A stretch of 54,854 nt of DNA from Streptomyces sp. SM11 (GCF_002910905.1 NZ_NEUE01000073.1:1-54854); one strand, 5' to 3'. Counted from the first letter of the stretch, positions 26,818 to 34,929 are shown. Program-made: numbers and translations. Notes: generated from the sequence alone by a model not told the origin.

Positions 26818-27642
26818 TCATTCCGAGATACCGGGTCCGATCCGCGAGACGATTTCGTCCCAGTACCTGGGCAGCGCCGCGAATGGATCGGTTTGTCCGC
26901 TTCGGTCGTCCCGGTCCGTGAAGAAGATCGTCCCCGCTCCCTGCCAGCGGGCGACGCGCATGGCCTCCTCCAGGTGGGTGCGCGGTACCCCGTGGACGAA
27001 GTGGGCGAACCGGCCCGGTGGATAGTCGGCCGTCCATTGGGCCACCTGGGACCAGCGGTAGTCGGTCCAGGGGCCCTGGAAGGTGACCAGCTGGTCGGCC
27101 ACCTCCGCATAGCCGGGATACGGGTGGGTGCCGTGGCCCAGCACCAGGCGGCCCCCGCCGTCCTCGCTGTCGCTCTCCGCCAGCAGGGCGTGGAGCGTGC
27201 CGGTGAGACGGCGGACGGCGGGCAGTCCGGCCCGCTCGGCGGGACAGCGGGCGAGGTAGAAGCCGCCGACGCGGTACCAGTCGATGAAGGACCGGGCGTC
27301 CGCGATCAGCTCGTCGAACGGCCGCTCGCCGTGGGCCAGGTCGAGGTGGCCGAGCAGCCTGCCACCGGAGGCCCGGACGGTGTCGTCCGGGGCCTGACCG
27401 TGCAGGGCGCGCTCGCGGGCGTTGCGCAGCCGGCCCGCCGCCTCCAGGCAGTGCGGGTCGGGCCGGGAGCCGGGGCCCTCGGCGATGTTGAGCACGGCCC
27501 AGTGCAGCGGGGTACCGGGGCGGGCCAGCTCGGCCCATTCGGCGGGGGCCAGCAGCGGGTGGGCGTAGCCCGGGACGCCGAACCCGAGCTGTTCGCCGCC
27601 CGCGGTCCGGCGGGCGTCGGCCGGTGCGGTCAGATACGGCAC
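26818..27642 (-). CDS. spherulin-4 (GH135-like) domain protein, probably catalytically degenerate
   Basis: 274 aa from the GTG at 27642 behind GGAGGCGGC, overlapping the epimerase by 13 nt. It has the TIM-barrel pattern of spherulation-specific family 4: FGVPGYAHP, HWAVLNIAEGPGS, LLGHLDLAHGERP, FIDWYRVGGFYL, and VADQLVTFQGPW. Family members such as fungal Sph3 are endo-alpha-1,4-N-acetylgalactosaminidases made with galactosaminogalactan. From memory the family motifs GIFFDE, NPG and vtFE carry the active site; here they read GGFYLARCP, GHGTHP and VTFQ, so all three acidic/amide positions look changed. No signal peptide is evident. Likely role: binding or remodelling the polymer of this operon, by inference. 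Confidence 0.75.
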   Translation of the reverse strand: MPYLTAPADARRTAGGEQLGFGVPGYAHPLLAPAEWAELARPGTPLHWAVLNIAEGPGSRPDPHCLEAAGRLRNARERALHGQAPDDTVRASGGRLLGHLDLAHGERPFDELIADARSFIDWYRVGGFYLARCPAERAGLPAVRRLTGTLHALLAESDSEDGGGRLVLGHGTHPYPGYAEVADQLVTFQGPWTDYRWSQVAQWTADYPPGRFAHFVHGVPRTHLEEAMRVARWQGAGTIFFTDRDDRSGQTDPFAALPRYWDEIVSRIGPGISE

Positions 27643-28595
27643 GCCGCCTCCATCCAGATGTCCGCGAGGGACTCCTCCAGATTGATCCTCGGCCGCCAGC
27701 CCAGCCGGTCCCGCGCGGTGCGGACGTCGGCCTGCTGCCAGGCCCCGCAGCCGTCCGGATAGGGGGACGGGGTGGCGGAGAGGTGTTCCATGACGGACTC
27801 GGCGGAGGTGCGCGGGGCGCCGATGGGCAGTCGCGCGGGGGGCGTGTCCAGCTCGTGGAGTGCGCCCACGTACCCGGCGACCCTCGCCAGGACGGCGGCG
27901 GCGTCACGGAGGCGGACGGCCCGCCCGGTGCCGATGTTGACGACGCCCTGGGCGGCGGAGAGCGAGGCGGCGTGGACGGCCCGCGCCACATCCCGTACGT
28001 CGACGAAGTCCCGCTGCACGCCGAGACCGCTGAGCTTCAGCTCGCCGTCGCCGGACTGCATGGCCCGGCGCATCGCCTCGGCCAGCCGGCCGAGCGGCGA
28101 ACCGGCGGGGGTGCCGGGGCCGACGGGCGAGAAGACCCGCAGGACGACGGCATCGAGGCCGGAGCCGAGGACCAGTTCGGTGGCGGCGAGCTTGCTGACG
28201 CCGTACGGGCCGCCGGGGCGCGGGACCGCGTCCTCCGCGGTGGAGGACCCGGGCTGCGAGGGCCCGTACTCCGATGCGCAGCCGACCTGGACGAGCCGGG
28301 CCCCGCAGCCGCTGCGGCGCAGCGCCTCGCAGACGGTGGCGACGGCGACGGTGTTGTGGCGGGTGAGGTCCCGGGCGCCGCCGCGCGTGGCGCCCGCGCA
28401 GTTGACGACGACGCCGGGGTGGACGGCGTCCAGGAAGCGGGTGAGCGCCCCGGGGCTGCCGCCCGCGAGGTCGAACCGGACGTCGGCGTCGTCGCCGCGC
28501 CCGAGGGCCGTGAGGTGGACGGCGGGGTCGGCCAGCAGACGGTCGGCGACGAAGCGGCCGAGGAATCCGTTGGCTCCGAGCAGCAGCACCCTCAT
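27630..28595 (-). CDS. NAD-dependent epimerase/dehydratase (UDP-sugar epimerase-like)
   Basis: 321 aa from the ATG at 28595. Short-chain extended dehydrogenase: GANGFLGRFVADRL nucleotide-binding loop, VVNCAGATRGG, VQVGCASEYGPS, catalytic Tyr-Lys in YGVSKLAATE, and DVRDVARAVHAA. It most resembles nucleotide-sugar 4-epimerases; in Pel clusters the equivalent PelX makes UDP-GalNAc. The start ATG overlaps the TGA of a 19-codon ORF (ATGA), and the 3' end overlaps the spherulin-4 gene by 13 nt, so translation is coupled through the operon. Substrate specificity is not readable from sequence. Confidence 0.85.
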   Translation of the reverse strand: MRVLLLGANGFLGRFVADRLLADPAVHLTALGRGDDADVRFDLAGGSPGALTRFLDAVHPGVVVNCAGATRGGARDLTRHNTVAVATVCEALRRSGCGARLVQVGCASEYGPSQPGSSTAEDAVPRPGGPYGVSKLAATELVLGSGLDAVVLRVFSPVGPGTPAGSPLGRLAEAMRRAMQSGDGELKLSGLGVQRDFVDVRDVARAVHAASLSAAQGVVNIGTGRAVRLRDAAAVLARVAGYVGALHELDTPPARLPIGAPRTSAESVMEHLSATPSPYPDGCGAWQQADVRTARDRLGWRPRINLEESLADIWMEAACRI

Positions 28596-28651
28596 CGCGC
28601 ACCGCCTCGGTGCCGACGGCGGGCTGCCGGTGCGGGGGATTGGGGGGTCAT
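28592..28651 (-). CDS. 19-aa micro-ORF coupled to the epimerase
   Basis: ATG at 28651 follows GAGGAGAAACCCGCC, the best ribosome site in this stretch, and encodes MTPQSPAPAARRRHRGGAR. Its TGA overlaps the epimerase ATG (ATGA). The epimerase itself lacks a good site, so the micro-ORF probably delivers ribosomes to it. It may have no product function. Not evidence of a family, only of translation signals. Confidence 0.45.
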   Translation of the reverse strand: MTPQSPAPAARRRHRGGAR

Positions 28652-28714
28652 GGCGGGTTTCTCCTCGGTCGGTTCGTGCGGTGCCGGACAGCCCGCGGCG
28701 TCGGCTCCGCGGGA

Positions 28715-28825
28715 GTGGGTCGGTGGTGCGGTGATGCGCTTTCAGAGGTGAGGCGGTGGGTCGGTGGAGCGCTTTCAGGGGTGGTACGTCGGCGGGTCGT
28801 GCGGTGGTACGTCGGTGGGACCGGC
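28715..28825. repeat. minisatellite-like tandem repeats at the 3' end of the membrane-protein gene
   Basis: Two imperfect copies of a unit beginning GTGGGTCGGTGG and ending GCGCTTTCAGNGGTG (28715-28750 and 28756-28783) are followed by two 23-bp copies starting GGTGGTACGTCGG (28780-28802, 28803-28825). The last copy ends exactly at the stop codon of the membrane protein. The 230-bp gap 28596-28825 otherwise holds only the micro-ORF. Confidence 0.7.
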
Positions 28826-30100
28826 TCAGGTCCGGGTGTGGGCGGAGGCCCGGGAGAGCGCCAGGGCCGCGTGCGACAGCAGCCCGAGTACGGCCCCGCC
28901 GCAGGCGAGGGCGGACACGGCTCCCGTCCCGCCTGCCGAGACAAGGGCGTCCACCGGTCGGGCGAGGGGTTCCAGTCCGGGGAGCCGGGCGGCGAGGACG
29001 AGGGCCGGGGCCCCGGCCTCTACAGCGCAGGCGGCGGCCAGCGCCACGGTGCCCGGCTCGGGCAGCCCGTGGGCGGCGAGCAGCCGGGCCACGAAGAACA
29101 GAACCCCGAGGGCTACCACCGCGACGGACATGCCGCCCCCACCCAGGCCGAGGTCGGCCAGGTACAGCAGGGGCAGGAGCGCGCCGAGGAAAAGAGTGAC
29201 GGCCGCCAGCAGCAGGGGGCGCACGCCCGCGCCGAACTCCTCCAGGACGTGGCTGCCGGACAGTTTGCGGTGGGCCTGGACGGTGAAGAGGTGAGCGCAC
29301 CAGGCGGCCGGGGCGATGGCGGCGGCGAGGCCGAGCAGCGGGGCGGGGGTGCCGCCCCACGGACCGTCCGGGCCGCCGGTCATGACCTGGGCGAGCAGCT
29401 CCTCGCCGTACACCGCGTAACTCAGCAGCCAGCAGCCGTACATCCCGGCGCGACCCGCTCCTTCGGGGGCGCGCAGGGGCCCGCGGCCCAGGCACGCCCG
29501 GAGCGCCAGGCAGGCCAGGACCGCGCCGACGACGGTGACCAGGGCCCGTGCCCCGTCGCCGAGCACGCCTTCGGTGACCCGGAGCACCCCGGCGGTCGCC
29601 AGGCAGGCGGCCCCGGGGAGCAGGGCGAGAAGCGTCCAGGCCGCGCGCGCCTCGGTGTCGGGACCTGGGCCGGGCGGGCCGCCGGCGGGCTCTCGCGTAC
29701 GGGGCGGCATGCGGGCGTACAGCTCCTCGGCGAGGGCGAAGACGTCCCGGTGGCGGTAGCGGGCGGCGGTGCGGTCGGTAAGGCCGTGCGCCTCCAGACC
29801 GGCGGCGATCTCCAAGGGATCCACGGCTCGTTCACACAGGTCGCGGTGGTGGTGCATGAGGGATCTCACCGGGTCGGCCGGGCCCCGCCGGGCGGTGCCG
29901 GCCGGGGCCCGGCGCGCCGTGGTGCGGGGCGGGATCTCCGCAGGGCGTCCCGAGGCGAGTGCGGGGCGTTCCGGGGCGGCAGCGTGGGTCGCCGGGTCGT
30001 CCGGACGGGTCATCGGGTGGTCTCCGTGGTCGTGGAGGATCGGGGTCGGGTGGTCATGCACCGCCGCGCCCCGCCGGTCGGAGGTCGATCGGTTACGCAT
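28826..30100 (-). CDS. polytopic membrane protein of the Pel-like operon
   Basis: 424 aa from ATG 30100, whose first bases overlap the glycosyltransferase stop (ATGCGTAA) behind GGGGGA; a second ATG at 30013 has GGAG 8 nt upstream, but the segment between has coding-like GC3. Residues about 75-125 form a conserved soluble motif (ERAVDPLEIAAGLEAHGLT, YRHRDVFALAEELYA) found in Streptomyces membrane proteins of unknown role. Eight to nine membrane segments follow. In Pel systems a membrane protein (PelG) exports the polymer with PelF; this protein occupies that place in the operon but is shorter in membrane spans, so equivalence is inference. Confidence 0.75.
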   Translation of the reverse strand: MRNRSTSDRRGAAVHDHPTPILHDHGDHPMTRPDDPATHAAAPERPALASGRPAEIPPRTTARRAPAGTARRGPADPVRSLMHHHRDLCERAVDPLEIAAGLEAHGLTDRTAARYRHRDVFALAEELYARMPPRTREPAGGPPGPGPDTEARAAWTLLALLPGAACLATAGVLRVTEGVLGDGARALVTVVGAVLACLALRACLGRGPLRAPEGAGRAGMYGCWLLSYAVYGEELLAQVMTGGPDGPWGGTPAPLLGLAAAIAPAAWCAHLFTVQAHRKLSGSHVLEEFGAGVRPLLLAAVTLFLGALLPLLYLADLGLGGGGMSVAVVALGVLFFVARLLAAHGLPEPGTVALAAACAVEAGAPALVLAARLPGLEPLARPVDALVSAGGTGAVSALACGGAVLGLLSHAALALSRASAHTRT

Positions 30101-31961
30101 CGCCGTCCCCCGCCGGTCCTGCCACGGCCGCGCAGACGCCCTCGGGCTCGGGCTCCCGCGTGTGCTGTGGCTCGGGTTCGCCAGGTCGGTCCTGCAGCCG
30201 GGTCCCGGGCGCGGCGGCCCGGCCCGGCACGGCGGCGGGTGACTCCGGGTCCGGCGGTGGGCGAAGGTGGGCCCCGGGCTGGGTCCAGTGGCCGAGGAGG
30301 CGGGCTTCCGGCGGGGTGGCGAACGGCAGGGGGTCGCCGTGGGCGTCCACCGTGTCGGCCTCCCGGCGTACCGGGGTGTGCGAGATCAGCTCCAGGTAAA
30401 TGCCGCGAAATGCCGCGAGGTTCTGTTCGACGGTGAAGAGTTCGAGCGCGCGGGCCCGCGCGGCAGCTCCCAGGCGCGCCCGGCGCTCGGGGTCGCGCAG
30501 CAGCGCGACGCAGGCGTCGGCGAGCGCCTTGGGGTTGCGCGGGGGCACCACCAGGCCGGTGCCGCCGATGACTTCGACGACCGCGCCCACGTCGGTGGAG
30601 ACGGTGGCCCGGCCGCAGAACATGGCTTCGACAAGGCTGACCGGGAAGCCCTCGACGACGCTGGACAGCACGATCACGCCGCCCGCGCCGTAGGCCTCGG
30701 CGAGGTCGGGGACCTCGGGGCCGCCGATCTCCTCGAAGGTGACCGGGCTGACGCCCTCGGCGTGGGCGCCGGGGGCCTCGTCCGGGAAGAGCTGGGCGGC
30801 CAGGGCCCGGCAGTGGGCGAGATGGGCGGCTCCCTCCTCGCCCGGGGCCGGGGCGCCGAAGATGCGCAGCCGGGCGTCGGGCTCCGCGCGGCGGATCTCG
30901 GCGAAGGCGTGGAGGAGGGCGATCAGATCCTTGGCGGGCTCGATCCGGCCGACCCAGACCAGCGTGTCGGGGCCGCCGGCGTCGCCGTCCTCGCCGACCG
31001 GGCCGAACCGCTCGGCGGCCATGCCCGGGTAGACCGTGCGCTGCTTGGCTGGGTCGGCTCCGCACCGCTGCTGCCAGCGGCGCACGTGCGTGTTGCCGGG
31101 GGTGACGAGCGCGGCCTGCCGGTAGACCTCGGTGGCGAGGCGGCCGTGGAATCCGGCGAGGAGGGCGCGCACGGGGGCCCCGTACGGGGTGGGGGTGTCG
31201 GAGGCGGCCAGGAAGTGCGCGCGCAGCGGGACGCCGTGCTCGGTGACGAGCAGCGGCACCCCGAAGAAGCGTTTGGCCAGGAGTCCCGGGAGGGCGGCCG
31301 CCCCGCCGGAGGCCGCGTGGCAGAGGTCGACCGCGCCGAGGCTCTCCTGGTCGTACCAGTCCAGCGAGAGCGGGCGCAGCGCGCGTTCCAGCTCGGCGGC
31401 GAAGGCGAGGTGGTCGGGGACGGTGGCGCTCCGCACGGTGCGGCCGGTGCCGCGGGCGCGGGAGGCGGCTTCCAGGATCCGTACGGTGGTCTCGGAACGC
31501 AGGGCGAGGTGGAGTCCGCCGCGTTCGCGGGCGAGCTCGGCGAGGCCGTAGAGCCCTTCGGCGAAGAGCTCGGTGCCGGGGCCCGCGCCCGCCACCGTTC
31601 CGGCCTCGTCGGGGGTGCAGACCGCGGTGGCGAGGGCGGCGAGGCGGTCGGTGAAGCGCCGGCGGTCGCGCCGCCCGTAGGACTGTTCGCCGCCGGTCAC
31701 CAGCCGGGCCAGCAGGCCGCGTTCACCGCTGCCGCGCAGGGTGCCGTCCTCGGGGGTCCACAGCGGCGCGGTGCGCACCCGGCTGACCTGGTGCGGCAGC
31801 CGTACCCAGCCCTGGTCCTCCTGGTGGGCGGAGCGGCTCAGGGCGAACAGGTCGAACTCGTGCTGCGGCAGCCCGCGCACCAGCCGGTCACACCAGAGTC
31901 TGGACTCACCGGTCGCATACGGATAGCCACCGTCGGTGAGCAGTCCGATCCGCACGAGCAC
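30093..31961 (-). CDS. PelF-like GT4 glycosyltransferase (DUF3492)
   Basis: 622 aa from the GTG at 31961 behind AAGGGAG. The N-terminus RIGLLTDGGYPYATGESRLW matches the DUF3492/PelF opening (riaLltEGtYPyv.GGVS.W), and the C-terminal half is a GT-B fold with VWVGRIEPAKDLIALLHAF, the donor-site EGFPVSLVEAMFCGR and DVGAVVEVIGGTGLVVPP. PelF is the cytosolic polymerase using UDP-GalNAc/GlcNAc. The last 80 residues are Pro/Glu/Arg-rich and poorly conserved. The first gene of the operon; the next gene overlaps its stop by 8 nt. Confidence 0.85.
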   Translation of the reverse strand: MLVRIGLLTDGGYPYATGESRLWCDRLVRGLPQHEFDLFALSRSAHQEDQGWVRLPHQVSRVRTAPLWTPEDGTLRGSGERGLLARLVTGGEQSYGRRDRRRFTDRLAALATAVCTPDEAGTVAGAGPGTELFAEGLYGLAELARERGGLHLALRSETTVRILEAASRARGTGRTVRSATVPDHLAFAAELERALRPLSLDWYDQESLGAVDLCHAASGGAAALPGLLAKRFFGVPLLVTEHGVPLRAHFLAASDTPTPYGAPVRALLAGFHGRLATEVYRQAALVTPGNTHVRRWQQRCGADPAKQRTVYPGMAAERFGPVGEDGDAGGPDTLVWVGRIEPAKDLIALLHAFAEIRRAEPDARLRIFGAPAPGEEGAAHLAHCRALAAQLFPDEAPGAHAEGVSPVTFEEIGGPEVPDLAEAYGAGGVIVLSSVVEGFPVSLVEAMFCGRATVSTDVGAVVEVIGGTGLVVPPRNPKALADACVALLRDPERRARLGAAARARALELFTVEQNLAAFRGIYLELISHTPVRREADTVDAHGDPLPFATPPEARLLGHWTQPGAHLRPPPDPESPAAVPGRAAAPGTRLQDRPGEPEPQHTREPEPEGVCAAVAGPAGDGDA

Positions 31962-32035
31962 ACCCCCGATCTCCCTTGTGGGCGGCCGCCGTTGAAACGG
32001 CGACTCACAGCGGGACGACCGTAAGCGGATACGCC

Positions 32036-32069
32036 GGTGGTGCGACGGACGGTTGTCCGTCGCACCACC
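32036..32069. terminator. perfect hairpin between DUF3152 and pelF-like genes
   Basis: A 15-bp perfect stem (32036-32050 and 32055-32069) with a 4-nt loop sits in the 227-bp gap upstream of the glycosyltransferase. It is 120 bp past the DUF3152 stop and 75 bp before the glycosyltransferase start, so it could terminate the upstream operon or be a regulatory structure for the downstream one. Confidence 0.55.
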
Positions 32070-32188
32070 GAAAGGGGTGAACCGTCGTAACTTTCCCGCC
32101 CCGGTCGCGTTCCGTCGCGATACAGCGGTCGGCCGTTACGGAGAGTCAGGCCCGGGCCAGCCCCTCGCGGGCCGGGGCGTGCCGGGGA

Positions 32189-33628
32189 TCAACCGGCGGG
32201 ATGCACCCAGGGGTTGGGCTTGCACTTGATGCCGTCGATCTCAAGGGTCTTGGTCTGCTGCTGCATGACCGGAGCCAGGGCGCCGGGGGTGCGGCAGTTC
32301 ACATGGTTGTAGCGCAGCCGGTGGCCGACCTCGTGATTGATCAGCATCTGACGGTAGGCCAGCAGTTTCTCCGGGCCGAAGGTGGCGGCGCCCTGCGCCC
32401 AGCGATACGCGTTGATCATGATGCGGTCCGTCGCTGCGGAATCGCAGGAGACATTGTCGATCGTGGTGTCCAGACCGGATTTGGCACACCAGTCGCCGGT
32501 GGTCCCGGGGCTGGCGAGGGTGATCACGAAGTCAGGGGTCCCCGACGAGATGCGCTCGAAGGTCATCGCGCCGTTGTGCGCCCAGCTCCGGTCGTCGTTG
32601 AGGGTCTTCTGCACGGCCTCGGCGAAAAGGCCGGCGTCGAGGCCGAGGCCCTTCTCGACATCGACCCGGTAGCGGTGCTTCTGCCCCTTTCCGGGGGCCT
32701 TCGCCAGACCGGGCACCGCCTCGAACGATCCGCTCGCCCTCAGATCCGCGGCGAGCGGATACGGCTGCGCCATCCTGTCCGCGTACGAGAGGGGCTTGAC
32801 CTCGGGCTCGGCCGAGGGCTGCTTCGGGGTCGGGCGGGCATCGGACCGGGAGGCGTCCTCGCCCGGGCCCTGCCGCTCCACATCGGCGGCGCGCGCGGCG
32901 GCCGCACGGTCACCGGAGTCCTCGGCCACCTGTCCGGCCACCACGACCGCGAGCACGGTGGTCACCGCGGCGGCGGCGATACCGGTGAACGTCCGCCCCT
33001 TGGACGCCCGGGTCCCGGGGCGTTCGTCCGGGTCACCGGCCTCGGTCTCGTCCGCGCCGTCCGGGGTCCCGGCCGCCGGCGACGTGGCAGGCGCGTGCAG
33101 TGGGGCCTCGCCGTCGAAGGCGTCCACGAACTCCCGGCGCGGGCCCGGCACCGGAGGGCCGTCGAGCGTCGGCCGCTGGGCCGCCCGGCCGTCCGCGGCG
33201 CGCTGGGCCGCACGCTGGGCGGACACCTGACGGGCCACGGCCTGCTGCCGGGCGGCGGAGTCCTGGGGCCCGGCAGGGCCGTCGGGATACGGCCGGGCGC
33301 CGGCGGGGCGGTCGCCCGGACCGGGGTACTGGTGGGGCGGGAGCGGATGGGGGGCGCCGTGAGGTGCGGGGGCGTCGTGTCCCTGGTCGTGGCGGGGCAC
33401 CGGTCCGGCCCCCCAGCCGCCGCCCTGCTCACGCTGTTCGGGGTGGCCGCCGCGCGCCTGCGGGGCGTCGGGGGAGAACGGTCCCCGCCCTTCACCGGTC
33501 GGCGGGGGCGCGGTCCGCCTGCGTCGGCCGCCGCCGGACGCCGGCCTCGCCGCGGCGCGCTCGCCGCCCGGTTCCGCCGCCGCGTCCGGGCGGATCGCCC
33601 CGGGGCTCTTTCGACTGTGTCGTCCCAC
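32189..33628 (-). CDS. DUF3152 membrane-anchored metzincin-like protein
   Basis: 479 aa. A long disordered cytosolic N-terminus (Gly/Pro/Arg/Gln-rich, about 205 aa) is followed by one membrane segment (TFTGIAAAAVTTVLAVVV, about 212-235), an acidic linker and an extracellular DUF3152 domain. Within it HEVGHRLRYNH (H432, H436, H442) has the HExxH plus third histidine at +10 of metzincins, with a downstream PVMQQQT that could be the Met-turn, and cysteine pairs. Likely a secreted-face zinc peptidase of unknown substrate. A related DUF3152 gene lies next to moeB and tetR in M. tuberculosis. It follows the hydrolase by 8 bp (operon). Confidence 0.85.
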   Translation of the reverse strand: MGRHSRKSPGAIRPDAAAEPGGERAAARPASGGGRRRRTAPPPTGEGRGPFSPDAPQARGGHPEQREQGGGWGAGPVPRHDQGHDAPAPHGAPHPLPPHQYPGPGDRPAGARPYPDGPAGPQDSAARQQAVARQVSAQRAAQRAADGRAAQRPTLDGPPVPGPRREFVDAFDGEAPLHAPATSPAAGTPDGADETEAGDPDERPGTRASKGRTFTGIAAAAVTTVLAVVVAGQVAEDSGDRAAAARAADVERQGPGEDASRSDARPTPKQPSAEPEVKPLSYADRMAQPYPLAADLRASGSFEAVPGLAKAPGKGQKHRYRVDVEKGLGLDAGLFAEAVQKTLNDDRSWAHNGAMTFERISSGTPDFVITLASPGTTGDWCAKSGLDTTIDNVSCDSAATDRIMINAYRWAQGAATFGPEKLLAYRQMLINHEVGHRLRYNHVNCRTPGALAPVMQQQTKTLEIDGIKCKPNPWVHPAG

Positions 33629-33636
33629 GCCCCGGA

Positions 33637-34602
33637 TCAGCTCCCGCCGCTATCGTCCAGCAGTTCCCGGAACGCCTGGGCGACCGCCTCCGGGTACTCC
33701 ATCATCGCCACGTGCCCCGCGTCGGGCAGGGTCAGCAGCCGGGCGCCGCGGAAGGCCGCGGACGCCTTGCGCGCCATCCGGTACGAGACGAGCTGGTCCC
33801 GTCCGCCGTACACGAGCTGGGTCGGTGCGAGCACCCGCTCGGCCTGACGCCACAGTCCGTGCTGGCCGCCCAGGGTGTACGCATCGACGATGCCCCGGGC
33901 CGAACGCGTCATCGCGTCCCAGAAGTACGGCAGCTCCAGCCGTCGCTCCATCTCGGCCACCGCGTGACGGAAGGCTTCGTCGGAGATCCGCGCCGGATCG
34001 CCGTAACAGAGTGCCATGACTCCACGCGTCCGGCGCTCCGCCGTCCAGTCCTTCGTGAGCCGGGCGAACAGGGAAGCGACTCCCGGCACCGCCAGGAGAC
34101 CGGTCGGGACGGCGGGTCGCTGCACCCGCCACTCCGGCAGGGCGGGCGAGATCAGGGTGAGGGTGCGCACCAGGTCGGGGCGGACGGCGGCGACCCGGGT
34201 GGCGACCGCGCCGCCCAGGGAATTGCCGAACAGGTGAACGGGCCCCCGCTCCTCCGCGTCCAGCAGCCGGATCACCGCACGGGCGTGGCCGGTCACCGAG
34301 TAATTGCCGTCGTCCGGCGGCGGCGAATCTCCGAATCCGGGCAGGTCGACGGCCTCGCCGTCGACCAGGTCGGACAGCAGCGGCATCAGCGCGGACCAGT
34401 TCTGCGACGATCCGCCGAGCCCGTGCACGTACAGCGCGGAGGGCAGCCCGGTCCGGTCGCCCGGCCGGCAGCGGACGTTCAGGCCGATCCCCGGCAACGA
34501 CACGGAGCGCAGCCGTTCGCCGTCGGCGACCCGGACGGCACTGACCGTGGAGGCCACCGCGGCAGCGGCGGCCCGGACACCCGGCAGCTCGGTCGAAGAC
34601 AT
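33637..34602 (-). CDS. alpha/beta-fold hydrolase
   Basis: 321 aa from ATG 34602. Standard fold-6 hydrolase: oxyanion HGLGGSSQNW, VDLPGFGDSPPP, nucleophile Ser in GNSLGGAVA, Asp in YGGRDQLV, His in DAGHVAMMEYP. No signal peptide. Substrate unknown; esterase, lipase or epoxide-hydrolase roles are all possible. It is divergent from the small acidic protein and co-directional with DUF3152 8 bp downstream. Confidence 0.9.
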   Translation of the reverse strand: MSSTELPGVRAAAAAVASTVSAVRVADGERLRSVSLPGIGLNVRCRPGDRTGLPSALYVHGLGGSSQNWSALMPLLSDLVDGEAVDLPGFGDSPPPDDGNYSVTGHARAVIRLLDAEERGPVHLFGNSLGGAVATRVAAVRPDLVRTLTLISPALPEWRVQRPAVPTGLLAVPGVASLFARLTKDWTAERRTRGVMALCYGDPARISDEAFRHAVAEMERRLELPYFWDAMTRSARGIVDAYTLGGQHGLWRQAERVLAPTQLVYGGRDQLVSYRMARKASAAFRGARLLTLPDAGHVAMMEYPEAVAQAFRELLDDSGGS

Positions 34603-34713
34603 GCGGCAATGTTACGAGACGATCACGCGCTCATTCATGTGTTCGCCATCACAGGCCGCATCGCGGGGTGGACGGGTAGCTCCTACGCTTCAGGGGAAGG
34701 AAGGGAGCTGCAC

Positions 34714-34929
34714 ATGACGGTCGACCCGAGCGACCCGGACACCTTCGAGGACGCCGAACCGGAGGAGACGGGGCCCGAAGCATCCGAGGCGGATGTCGCC
34801 GAGCAGCGGGCGGACGTCCGGCCCGAGCACGACGAACGGGCGGAGAACGTCGACCCGGCCACCGCCAATGAGGCCGATGTGGCGGAACAGCGCAGGATGA
34901 TTCCCTTGGACGAGGACGATTACCGGTAA
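34714..34929 (+). CDS. small acidic protein with internal EADVAEQR duplication
   Basis: 71 aa from the ATG at 34714 with GGAAGGAAGGGAG upstream. About one third Asp/Glu. EADVAEQR occurs twice (about residues 25-32 and 54-61), each followed by a hydrophobic/proline patch, and the C-terminus is PLDEDDYR. No family is recognised with confidence; small acidic proteins with this repeat occur in many actinobacteria. Divergent from the hydrolase. Confidence 0.75.
   Translation: MTVDPSDPDTFEDAEPEETGPEASEADVAEQRADVRPEHDERAENVDPATANEADVAEQRRMIPLDEDDYR

Noticed and set aside
28592..29495. Upstream extension of the epimerase frame
   Set aside because: The frame is open but runs antisense-like through repeats and the membrane-protein gene; the Rossmann motif starts right after ATG 28595.
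30013..30100. Shorter start (ATG 30013) for the operon membrane protein
   Set aside because: It has a reasonable ribosome site, but the 29 codons upstream keep high GC3 and the ATG at 30100 overlaps the preceding stop, so the longer form is kept with reservation.
33100..34713. Open frame on the plus strand running through the DUF3152 and hydrolase genes into the small acidic protein
   Set aside because: Only the last 71 codons have a ribosome site and natural composition; the rest is antisense shadow.
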